DNA of 64,000 nt from assembly GCF_052857255.1 (NCBI RefSeq), contig NW_027526723.1, positions 1 through 64,000 on the forward strand. The letters run 5' to 3'. Under the pieces are notes generated by a model. The model saw nothing but the letters and a program-made list of their open reading frames with translations, did not search any database and was not told where the DNA came from. Shown here one piece after another: positions 36,498 through 47,713 of this stretch. The stretch comes from Amblyomma americanum (taxonomy: Eukaryota > Arthropoda > Arachnida > Ixodida > Ixodidae). Within the stretch, counting starts at the first letter, position 1. Each line of letters begins with the position of its first letter. The translations under genes were made by a program, and so were the position numbers.

Positions 36498-38401
36498 TCT
36501 AAAACGATGTATCCTGTTGTTTTGAGCCGGAATACAAGTTTTCGCGCAGTTCTGAGAGAAAAAGTTTACACCTTTCTCTCGTGAACTCTTCGAAGACTTG
36601 TAAAATCGATGCTCGTGAAACTTGCTAGTTTCGATCTAAAACGATGTATCCCGTTGTTTTGAGCCGGGATACAAGTTTTCGCGCAGTTCTGAGAGAAAAA
36701 GTTTACACCTTTCTCTCGTATACTCTTCGAAGACTTGTAAAATCGATGCTCGTGAATCTTGCTAGTTTCGATGTAAAACGATGTGTCCCGTTGTTTTGAG
36801 CCGGAATACAAGTTTACGCGCAGTTCTGAGAGGAAACGTTTACACCTTCCTCTCGTGTACTCCTCGACGACTTGTAAAATAGATGCTCGTCAATTTTGCT
36901 AGTATCGATCTAAAACGATGTATCCTGTTGTTTTGAGCCGGAATACAAGTTTTCGCGCAGTTCTGAGAGAAAAAGTTTACACCTTTCTCTCGTGTACTCT
37001 TCGAAGACTTGTAAAATCGATGCTCGTGAATCTTGCTAGTTTCGATCTAAAACGATGTATCCCGTTGTTTTGAGCCGGAATACAAATTTTCGCGCAGTTC
37101 TGAGAGAAAAAGTTTACACCTTTCTCTCGTATACTCTTCGAAGACTTGTAAATTCGATGCTCGCGAATCTTGCTAGTTTCGATCTAAAACGATGTGTCCC
37201 GTTCTTTTGAGCTGGAATACAAGTTTTCGCGCAGTTCTGAGAAAACGTTTACACCTTTCTCTCGTCTACTCTTCGACGACTTGTAAAATCGATGCTCGTC
37301 AATTTTGCTAGTTTTGATCTAAAACGATGTATCCCGTTGTTTTGAGCCGGAATACAAGTTTTCGCGCAGTTCTGAGAGAAAAAGTTTACACCTTTCTCTC
37401 GTGTACTCTTCGACGACTTGTAAAATTGATGCTCGTGAATCTTGCTAGTTTCGATCTAAAACGATGTATCCCGTTGTTTTGAGCCGGAATACAAGTTTTC
37501 GCGCAGTTCTGAGAGAAAAAGTTTACACCTTTTTCTCGTATACTCTTCGAAGACTTGTAAAATCGATGCTCGTGAATCTTGCTAGTTTCGATATAAAACG
37601 ATGTGGCCCGTTGTTTTGAGCCGGAATACAAGTTTTCGCGCAGTTCTGAGAGAAAAAATTTACACCTTTCTCTCGTCTACTCTTCGTCGACTTGTAAAAT
37701 CGATGCTCGTGAATCTTGCTAGTTTCGATCTAAAACAATGTATCCCGTTGTTTTGAGCCGGAATACAAGTTTTCGCGCAGTTCTGAGAGAAAAAGTTTAC
37801 GCCTTTCTCTCGTCTACTCTTCGACGATTTGTAAAATCGATGCTCGTGAATCTTGCTAGTTTCGACCTAAAACGATGTATCCCGTTGTTTTGAGCCGGCA
37901 TACAAGTTTACGCGCAGTTCTGAGAGAAAAAGTTTACACCTTCCTCTCGTGTACTCCTCGACGACTTGTAAAATCGATGCTCGTGAATCTTGCTAGTTTC
38001 GATCTAAAACGATGTCTCCCGGTGTTTTGAGCCGGAATACAAGTTTTCGCGCAGTTCTGAGAGAAAAAGTTTACACCTTTCTCTCGTCTACGCTTCGACG
38101 ACTTGTAAAATTGAAGTGCGTAAATCTCGCTACTTTCGATCTAAAATGATGTATCCCATTGTTTTGAGCCGGAATACAAGTTTTCGCGCAGTTCTGAGAG
38201 AAAAAGTTTACACCTTTCTCCCGTCTACTCTTTGACGACTTGTAAAATCGATGCTCGTGAATCTTGCTAGTTTCGTTCTAAAACGATGTATCCCGTTCTT
38301 TTGAGCCGGCATACAAGTTTTCGCGCAGTTCTGAGAGAAAAAGTTTACACCTTTCTCTCGTGTACTCTTCGAAGGCTTGTAAAATCCATGCTCGTGAATC
38401 T

Positions 38402-38538
38402 TGCTAGTTTCGATCTAAAACAATGTATCCCGTTGTTTTGAGCCAGAATACAAGTTTTCGCGCAGTTCTGAGAGAAAAAGTTTACAATTTTCTCTCGTCT
38501 ACTTATCGAGGACTTGTAAAATCGATGCTCGAGAATCT
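38402..38538 (+). repeat. Extra monomer relative to the upstream copy
   Basis: This 137-bp monomer (CAATG, GAGCCAG, TACAATTTTCTCTC, CTACTTATCGAGG) has no counterpart in the 33165-36994 copy. It accounts for the change of offset from 3830 to 3967 bp. The CTACTTATCG and CAATTTTC variants are private. Confidence 0.7.
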
Positions 38539-40178
38539 TGCTAGTTTCGATCTAAAACGATGTATCCCGTTGTTTTGAGCCGGAATACAAGATTTCGCGC
38601 AGTTCTGAGAGAAAAAGCTTACACCATTCTCTCGTCTACTCTTCGACGATTTGTAAAATCGATGCTCGTGAATCTTGCTAGTTTCGACCTAAAAGGATGT
38701 ATTCGTTGTTTTGAGCCGGAATACAAGTTTTCGCACAGTTGTGAGAGAAAAAGTTTACACCTTTCTCTCGTGTACTCTTCGAGGACATCTAAACTTGATG
38801 CTCATGAATCTTGCTAGTTTCGATCTAAAACGATGTATCCCGTTGTTTTGAGCCGGCATACAAGTTTTCGCGCAGTTCTGAGAGAAAACGTTTACACCTT
38901 TCTCTCGTATACTGTTCGAAGGCTTGTAAACTCGATGCTCGTGAATCTTGCTAGTTTCGATCTAAAACGATGTATCCCGTTGTTTGAGCCGGAATACAAG
39001 TTTTCGCGCAGTTCTGTGAGAAAAAGTTTACACCTTTCTCTCGTCTACTCTTCGACGTCTTGTAAAATTGAAGTGCGTAAATCTCGCTACTTTCGATCTA
39101 AAATGATGTATCCCGTTGTTTTGAGCCGGAATACAAGTTTTCGCGCAGTGCTGAGAGAAAAAGTTTACACCTTTCTCTCGTCTACTCTTCGACGACTTGT
39201 AAAATCGATGCTCGTGAATCTTGCTAGTTTCGTTCTAAAACGATGTATGCCGTTCTTTTGAGCCGGAATACAAGTTTTCGCGCAGTGCTGAGAGAAAAAG
39301 TTTACACCTTTCTCTCGTCTACTCTTCGACGACTTGTAAAATCGATGCTCGTGAATCTTGCTAGTTTCGTTCTAAAACGATGTATGCTGTTCTTTTGAGC
39401 TGGAATACAAGTTTTCGCGCAGTTCTAAGAAAAAGTTTACACCTTTCTCTCGTCTACTCTTCGACGACTTGTAAAATCGATGCTCGTCAATTTTGCTAGT
39501 TTTGATCTAAAACGATGTATCCCGTTGTGTTGAGCCGGAATACAAGTTTTCGCGCAGTTCTGAGAGAAAAAGTTTACACCTTTCTCTCGTGTACTCTTCG
39601 ACGACTTGTAAAATCGATGCTCGTGAATCTTGCTAGTTTCGATCTAAAACGATGTATCCCGTTGTTTTGAGCCGGAATACAAGTTTTCGCGCAGTTCTGA
39701 GAGAAAAAGTTTACACCTTTCTCTCGTATACTCTTCGAAGACTTGTAAAATCGATGCTCGTGAATCTTGCTAGTTTCGATCTAAAACGATGTGTCCCGTT
39801 GTTTTGAGCCAGAATACAAGTTTTCGCGCAGTTCTGAGAGAAAAAGTTTACACCTTTCTCTCGTCTACTCTTCGTCGACTTGTAAAATCGATGCTCGTGA
39901 ATCTTGCTAGTTTCGATCTAAAACAATGTATCCCGTTGTTTTGAGCCGGAATACAAGTTTTCGCGCAGTTCTGAGAGAAAAAGTTTACGCCTTTCTCTCG
40001 TCTACTCTTCGACGATTTGTAAAATCGATGCTCGTCAATTTTGCTAGTTTCGACCTAAAACGATGTATCCTGTTGTTTTGAGCCGGAATACAAGTTTTCG
40101 CGCAGTTCTGAGAGAAAAAGTTTACACCTTTCTCTCGTGAACTCTTCGAAGACTTGTAAAATCGATGCTCGTGAAACT

Positions 40179-41822
40179 TGCTAGTTTCGATCTAAAACGA
40201 TGTATCCCGTTGTTTTGAGCCGGAATACAAGTTTTCGCGCAGTTGTGAGAGAAAAAGTTTACACCTTTCTCTCGTGTACTCTTCGAGGACTTGTAAAATC
40301 GATGCTCGTGAATCTTGCTAGTTTCGATCTAAAACGATGTATCCCGGTGTTTTGAGCCGGAATACAAGTTTACGCGCAGTTCTGAGAGAAAAAGTCTACA
40401 CCTTCCTCTCGTGTACTCCTCGACGACTTGTAAAATCGATACTCGTGAATCTTGCTAGTTTTGATCTAAAACGATGTATCCCGGTGTTTTGAGCCGGAAT
40501 ACAAGTTTTCGCGCAGTTCTGAGAGAAAAAGTTTACACCTTTCTCCCGTCTACTCTTCGACGACTTGTAAAATCGATGCTCGTGAATCTTGCTAGTTTCG
40601 TTCTAAAACGATGTATCTCGTTCTTTTGAGCTGGAATACAAGTTTTCGCGCAGTTCTGAGAGAAAAAGTTTACACCTTTCTCTCGTGTACTCTTCGAAGG
40701 CTTGTAAAATCGATGCTCGTGAATCTTGCTAGTTTCGACCTAAAACGATGTATCGCGTTGTTTTGAGCCGGAATACAAGTTTTCGCACAGTTCTGAGAGA
40801 AAAAGTTTACATCTTTCTCTCGTGTACTCTTCGACGACTTGTAAAATCCATGCTCGTGAATCTTGCTAGTTTCGATCTAAAACAATGTATCCCGTTGTTT
40901 TGAGCCAGAATACAAGTTTTCGCGCAGTTCTGAGAGAAAAAGTTTACACCTTTCTCTCGTCTACTCTTCGAGGACTTGTAAAATCGATGCTCGTGAGTCT
41001 TGCTAGTTTCGACCTAAAAGGATGTATCCCGTTGTTTTGAGCCGGAATACAAGTTCTCGCACATTTGCGAGAGAAAATGTTTACACCTTTCTCTCGTGTA
41101 CTCTTCGAGGACTTGTAAAATCGATGCTCGAGAATCTTACTAGTTTCGATCTAAAACGATGTATCCCGTTGTTTTGAGCCGGAATACAAGTTTTCGCGCA
41201 GTTCTGAGAGAAAAAGTTTACACAATTCTCTCGTCTACTCTTCGACGATTTGTAAAATCGATGCTCGTGAATCTTGCTAGTTTCGACCTAAAAGGATGTA
41301 TCCCGTTGTTTTGAGCCGGAATACAAGTTTTCGCACAGTTGTGAGAGAAAAAGTTTACACCTTTCTCTCGAGTACTCTTCGAGGACTTGTAAAATTAATG
41401 CTCGTGAATCTTGCTAGTTTCGATCTAAAACGATGTATCCCGTTGTTTTGAGCCGGCATACAAGTTTTCGCGCAGTTCTGAGAGAAAAAGTTTACACCTT
41501 TCTCTCGTCTACTCTTCGTCGACTTGTAAAATCGATGCTCGTGAATCTTGCTAGTTTCGATCTAAAACAATGTATCCCGTTGTTTTGAGCCGGAATACAA
41601 GTTTTCGCGCAGTTCTGAGAGAAAAAGTTTACGCCTTTCTCTCGTCTACTCTTCGACGATTTGTAAAATCGATGCTCGTCAATTTTGCTAGTTTCGACCT
41701 AAAACGATGTATCCTGTTGTTTTGAGCCGGAATACAAGTTTTCGCGCAGTTCTGAGAGAAAAAGTTTACACCTTTCTCTCGTGAACTCTTCGAAGACTTG
41801 TAAAATCGATGCTCGTGAAACT
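40179..41822 (+). repeat. Second-family unit A, 12 monomers
   Basis: This is the shortest unit of the second family: 1644 bp, exactly 12 x 137. It starts at the monomer that follows GTGAAACT. In order the markers are GTTGTGAGAG; GGTG with AGTCTACACC; GTTTTGATC with CTCCCGTC; TATCTCGTTC with CGAAGGC; TATCGCG with TACATCTTTC; CAATG with GAGCCAG; GTTCTCGCACATTTGCG; ACTAG with CACAATTCTC; CTCTCGAGTAC; GCATAC with CGTCGAC; CAATG with TTTACGCC; TATCCTG with GTGAACTC. Units B-E contain this core plus insertions. Confidence 0.85.
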
Positions 41823-44800
41823 TGCTAGTTTCGATCTAAAACGATGTATCCCGTTGTTTTTAGCCGGAATACAAGTTTTCGCGCAGTTGTGAGAGAAAAA
41901 GTTTACACCTTTCTCTCGTGTACTCTTCGAGGACTTGTAAAATCGATGCTCGTGAATCTTGCTAGTTTCGATCTAAAACGATGTATCCCGGTGTTTTGAG
42001 CCGGAATACAAGTTTACGCGCAGTTCTGAGAGAAAAAGTCTACACCTTCCTCTCGTGTACTCCTCGACGACTTGTAAAATCGATGCTCGTGAATCTTGCT
42101 AGTTTTGATCTAAAACGATGTATCCCGGTGTTTTGAGCCGGAATACAAGTTTTCGCGCAGTTCTGAGAGAAAAAGTTTACACCTTTCTCCCGTCTACTCT
42201 TCGACGACTTGTAAAATCGATGCTCGTGAATCTTGCTAGTTTCGTTCTAAAACGATGTATCTCGTTCTTTTGAGCCGGAATACAAGTTTTCGCGCAGTTC
42301 TGAGGGAAAAAGTTTACACCTTTCTCTCGTGTACTCTTCGAAGGCTTGTAAAATCGATGCTCGTGAATCTTGCTAGTTTCGACCTAAAACGATGTATCGC
42401 GTTGTTTTGAGCCGGAATACAAGTTTTCGCACAGTTCTGAGAGAAAAAGTTTACATCTTTCTCTCGTGTACTCTTCGACGACTTGTAAAATCCATGCTCG
42501 TGAATCTTGCTAGTTTCGATCTAAAACAATGTATCCCGTTGTTTTGAGCCAGAATACAAGTTTTCGCGCAGTTCTGAGAGAAAAAGTTTACACCTTTCTC
42601 TCGTCTACTCTTCGAGGACTTGTAAAATCGATGCTCGTGAGTCTTGCTAGTTTCGACCTAAAAGGATGTATCCCGTTGTTTTGAGCCGGAATACAAGTTT
42701 TCGCACAGTTGCGAGAGAAAATGTTTACACCTTTCTCTCGTGTACTCTTCGAGGACTTGTAAAATCGATGCTCGAGAATCTTGCTAGTTTCGATCTAAAA
42801 CGATGTATCCCGTTGTTTGGAGCCGGAATACAAGTTTTCGCGCAGTTCTGAGAGAAAAAGTTTACACAATTCTCTCGTCTACTCTTCGACGATTTGTAAA
42901 ATCGATGCTCGTGAATCTTGCTAGTTTCGACCTAAAAGTATGTATCCCGTTGTTTTGAGCCGGAATACAAGTTTTCGCACAGTTGTGAGAGAAAAAGTTT
43001 ACACCTTTCTCTCGAGTACTCTTCGAGGACTTGTAAAATTAATGCTCGTGAATCTTGCTAGTTTCGATCTAAAACGATGTATCCCGTTGTTTTGAGCCGG
43101 CATACAAGTTTTCGCGCAGTTCTAAGAGAAAAAGTGTACACCTTTCTCTCGTATACTGTTCGAAGACTTGTAAACTCGATGCTCGTTAATCTTGCTAGTT
43201 TCGATCTAAAATGATGTATCCCGTTGTTTTGAGCCGGAATACAAGTTTTCGCGCAGTGCTGAGAGAAAAAGTTTACACCTTTCTCTCGTCTATTCTTCGA
43301 CGACTTGTAAAATCGATGCTCGTGAATCTTGCTAGTTTCGTTCTAAAACTATGTATGCCGTTCTTTTGAGCTGGAATACAAGTTTTCGCGCAGTTCTGAG
43401 AGAAAAAGTTTACACCTTTCTCTCGTCTACTCTTCGACGACTTGTAAAATCGATGCTCGTCAATTTTGCTAGTTTTGATCTAAAACGATGTATCCCGTTG
43501 TTTTGAGCCGGAATACAAGTTTTCGGGCAGTTCTGAGAGAAAAAGTTTACACCTTTCTCTCGTCTACTCTTCGAGGACTTGTAAAATCGATGCTCGTGAA
43601 TCTTGCTAGTTTCGACCTAAAACGATGTATCGCGTTGTTTTGAGCCGGAATACAAGTTTTCGCACAGTTCTGAGAGAAAAAGTTTACATCTTTCTCTCGT
43701 GTACTCTTCGACGACTTGTAAAATCCATGCTCGTGAATCTTGCTAGTTTCGATCTAAAACAATGTATCCCGTTGTTTTGAGCCAGAATACAAGTTTTCGC
43801 GCAGTTCTGAGAGAAAAAGTTTACACCTTTCTCTCGTCTACTCTTCGAGGACTTGTAAAATCGATGCTCGTGAATCTTGCTAGTTTCGACCTAAAACGAT
43901 GTATCGCGTTGTTTTGAGCCGGAATACAAGTTTTCGCACAGTTCTGAGAGAAAAAGTTTACATCTTTCTCTCGTGTACTCTTCGACGACTTGTAAAATCC
44001 ATGCTCGTGAATCTTGCTAGTTTCGATCTAAAACAATGTATCCCGTTGTTTTGAGCCAGAATACAAGTTTTCGCGCAGTTCTGAGAGAAAAAGTTTACAC
44101 CTTTCTCTCGTCTACTCTTCGAGGACTTGTAAAATCGATGCTCGTGAGTCTTGCTAGTTTCGACCTAAAAGGATGTATCCCGTTGTTTTGAGCCGGAATA
44201 CAAGTTCTCGCACATTTGCGAGAGAAAATGTTTACACCTTTCTCTCGTGTACTCTTCGAGGACTTGTAAAATCGATGCTCGAGAATCTTACTAGTTTCGA
44301 TCTAAAACGATGTATCCCGTTGTTTTGAGCCGGAATACAAGTTTTCGCGCAGTTCTGAGAGAAAAAGTTTACACAATTCTCTCGTCTACTCTTCGACGAT
44401 TTGTAAAATCGATGCTCGTGAATCTTGCTAGTTTCGACCTAAAAGGATGTATCCCGTTGTTTTGAGCCGGAATACAAGTTTTCGCACAGTTGTGAGAGAA
44501 AAAGTTTACACCTTTCTCTCGAGTACTCTTCGAGGACTTGTAAAATTAATGCTCGTGAATCTTGCTAGTTTCGATCTAAAACGATGTATCCCGTTGTTTT
44601 GAGCCGGCATACAAGTTTTCGCGCAGTTCTGAGAGAAAAAGTTTACACCTTTCTCTCGTCTACTCTTCGTCGACTTGTAAAATCGATGCTCGTGAATCTT
44701 GCTAGTTTCGATCTAAAACAATGTATCCCGTTGTTTTGAGCCGGAATACAAGTTTTCGCGCAGTTCTGAGAGAAAAAGTTTACGCCTTTCTCTCGTCTAC

Positions 44801-44973
44801 TCTTCGACGATTTGTAAAATCGATGCTCGTCAATTTTGCTAGTTTCGACCTAAAACGATGTATCCTGTTGTTTTGAGCCGGAATACAAGTTTTCGCGCAG
44901 TTCTGAGAGAAAAAGTTTACACCTTTCTCTCGTGAACTCTTCGAAGACTTGTAAAATCGATGCTCGTGAAACT
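41823..44973 (+). repeat. Second-family unit B, 23 monomers
   Basis: 3151 bp, exactly 23 x 137. The unit A order is interrupted after the sixth monomer by seven others (TTGCGAGAG with AATGTT, GTTTGGAGCC, AAAAGTATG, AAGTGTACACC, AAAATGATG, AAACTATG, TTTTCGGGCAG). The TATCGCG/GAGCCAG pair then appears twice before the order resumes at GTTCTCGCACATTT. The opening monomer has GTTTTTAGCC, not GTTTTGAGCC, a change shared with units C, D and E. Confidence 0.85.
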
Positions 44974-47713
44974 TGCTAGTTTCGATCTAAAACGATGTAT
45001 CCCGTTGTTTTTAGCCGGAATACAAGTTTTCGCGCAGTTGTGAGAGAAAAAGTTTACACCTTTCTCTCGTGTACTCTTCGAGGACTTGTAAAATCGATGC
45101 TCGTGAATCTTGCTAGTTTCGATCTAAAACGATGTATCCCGGTGTTTTGAGCCGGAATACAAGTTTACGCGCAGTTCTGAGAGAAAAAGTCTACACCTTC
45201 CTCTCGTGTACTCCTCGACGACTTGTAAAATCGATGCTCGTGAATCTTGCTAGTTTTGATCTAAAACGATGTATCCCGGTGTTTTGAGCCGGAATACAAG
45301 TTTTCGCGCAGTTCTGAGAGAAAAAGTTTACACCTTTCTCCCGTCTACTCTTCGACGACTTGTAAAATCGATGCTCGTGAATCTTGCTAGTTTCGTTCTA
45401 AAACGATGTATCTCGTTCTTTTGAGCCGGAATACAAGTTTTCGCGCAGTTCTGAGGGAAAAAGTTTACACCTTTCTCTCGTGTACTCTTCGAAGGCTTGT
45501 AAAATCGATGCTCGTGAATCTTGCTAGTTTCGACCTAAAACGATGTATCGCGTTGTTTTGAGCCGGAATACAAGTTTTCGCACAGTTCTGAGAGAAAAAG
45601 TTTACATCTTTCTCTCGTGTACTCTTCGACGACTTGTAAAATCCATGCTCGTGAATCTTGCTAGTTTCGATCTAAAACAATGTATCCCGTTGTTTTGAGC
45701 CAGAATACAAGTTTTCGCGCAGTTCTGAGAGAAAAAGTTTACACCTTTCTCTCGTCTACTCTTCGAGGACTTGTAAAATCGATGCTCGTGAGTCTTGCTA
45801 GTTTCGACCTAAAAGGATGTATCCCGTTGTTTTGAGCCGGAATACAAGTTTTCGCACAGTTGCGAGAGAAAATGTTTACACCTTTCTCTCGTGTACTCTT
45901 CGAGGACTTGTAAAATCGATGCTCGAGAATCTTGCTAGTTTCGATCTAAAACGATGTATCCCGTTGTTTGGAGCCGGAATACAAGTTTTCGCGCAGTTCT
46001 GAGAGAAAAAGTTTACACAATTCTCTCGTCTACTCTTCGACGATTTGTAAAATCGATGCTCGTGAATCTTGCTAGTTTCGACCTAAAAGTATGTATCCCG
46101 TTGTTTTGAGCCGGAATACAAGTTTTCGCACAGTTGTGAGAGAAAAAGTTTACACCTTTCTCTCGAGTACTCTTCGAGGACTTGTAAAATTAATGCTCGT
46201 GAATCTTGCTAGTTTCGATCTAAAACGATGTATCCCGTTGTTTTGAGCCGGCATACAAGTTTTCGCGCAGTTCTAAGAGAAAAAGTGTACACCTTTCTCT
46301 CGTATACTGTTCGAAGACTTGTAAACTCGATGCTCGTTAATCTTGCTAGTTTCGATCTAAAATGATGTATCCCGTTGTTTTGAGCCGGAATACAAGTTTT
46401 CGCGCAGTGCTGAGAGAAAAAGTTTACACCTTTCTCTCGTCTACTCTTCGACGACTTGTAAAATCGATGCTCGTGAATCTTGCTAGTTTCGTTCTAAAAC
46501 TATGTATGCCGTTCTTTTGAGCTGGAATACAAGTTTTCGCGCAGTTCTGAGAGAAAAAGTTTACACCTTTCTCTCGTCTACTCTTCGACGACTTGTAAAA
46601 TCGATGCTCGTCAATTTTGCTAGTTTTGATCTAAAACGATGTATCCCGTTGTTTTGAGCCGGAATACAAGTTTTCGGGCAGTTCTGAGAGAAAAAGTTTA
46701 CACCTTTCTCTCGTCTACTCTTCGAGGACTTGTAAAATCGATGCTCGTGAATCTTGCTAGTTTCGACCTAAAACGATGTATCGCGTTGTTTTGAGCCGGA
46801 ATACAAGTTTTCGCGCAGTTCTGAGAGAAAAAGTTTACACCTTTCTCTCGTCTACTCTTCGAGGACTTGTAAAATCGATGCTCGTGAGTCTTGCTAGTTT
46901 CGACCTAAAAGGATGTATCCCGTTGTTTTGAGCCGGAATACAAGTTCTCGCACATTTGCGAGAGAAAATGTTTACACCTTTCTCTCGTGTACTCTTCGAG
47001 GACTTGTAAAATCGATGCTCGAGAATCTTACTAGTTTCGATCTAAAACGATGTATCCCGTTGTTTTGAGCCGGAATACAAGTTTTCGCGCAGTTCTGAGA
47101 GAAAAAGTTTACACAATTCTCTCGTCTACTCTTCGACGATTTGTAAAATCGATGCTCGTGAATCTTGCTAGTTTCGACCTAAAAGGATGTATCCCGTTGT
47201 TTTGAGCCGGAATACAAGTTTTCGCACAGTTGTGAGAGAAAAAGTTTACACCTTTCTCTCGAGTACTCTTCGAGGACTTGTAAAATTAATGCTCGTGAAT
47301 CTTGCTAGTTTCGATCTAAAACGATGTATCCCGTTGTTTTGAGCCGGCATACAAGTTTTCGCGCAGTTCTGAGAGAAAAAGTTTACACCTTTCTCTCGTC
47401 TACTCTTCGTCGACTTGTAAAATCGATGCTCGTGAATCTTGCTAGTTTCGATCTAAAACAATGTATCCCGTTGTTTTGAGCCGGAATACAAGTTTTCGCG
47501 CAGTTCTGAGAGAAAAAGTTTACGCCTTTCTCTCGTCTACTCTTCGACGATTTGTAAAATCGATGCTCGTCAATTTTGCTAGTTTCGACCTAAAACGATG
47601 TATCCTGTTGTTTTGAGCCGGAATACAAGTTTTCGCGCAGTTCTGAGAGAAAAAGTTTACACCTTTCTCTCGTGAACTCTTCGAAGACTTGTAAAATCGA
47701 TGCTCGTGAAACT
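44974..47713 (+). repeat. Second-family unit C, 20 monomers
   Basis: 2740 bp, exactly 20 x 137. It follows unit B to the TTTTCGGGCAG monomer. A single chimeric monomer at 46755-46891 (TATCGCG left part; CGCGCAG, CACCTTTC and CGAGGAC right part) then replaces the four monomers that unit B has there. That is a three-monomer (411-bp) loss by exchange between neighbouring pairs. Confidence 0.85.

Larger units (their letters stand above)
33165..40175 (+). repeat. Tandem duplication, 28 or 29 monomers (3830/3967 bp)
   Basis: Bases 33165-36994 match 36995-40175. The offset is 3830 bp up to about 34580 and 3967 bp after it, because one 137-bp monomer is present in the second copy and absent from the first. 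Shared private markers are TACAAATTTTCG (33251, 37081), GAGAAAAAATTTACACC, TTCGAAGGC, ATGTATTCGTTG, CTTGATGCTCATG and TATGCTGTTC. The left limit is GTATACTC against GTGTACTC (33164 and 36994). The right limit is GTGAAAC against GTGAATC (40176). Confidence 0.85.
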
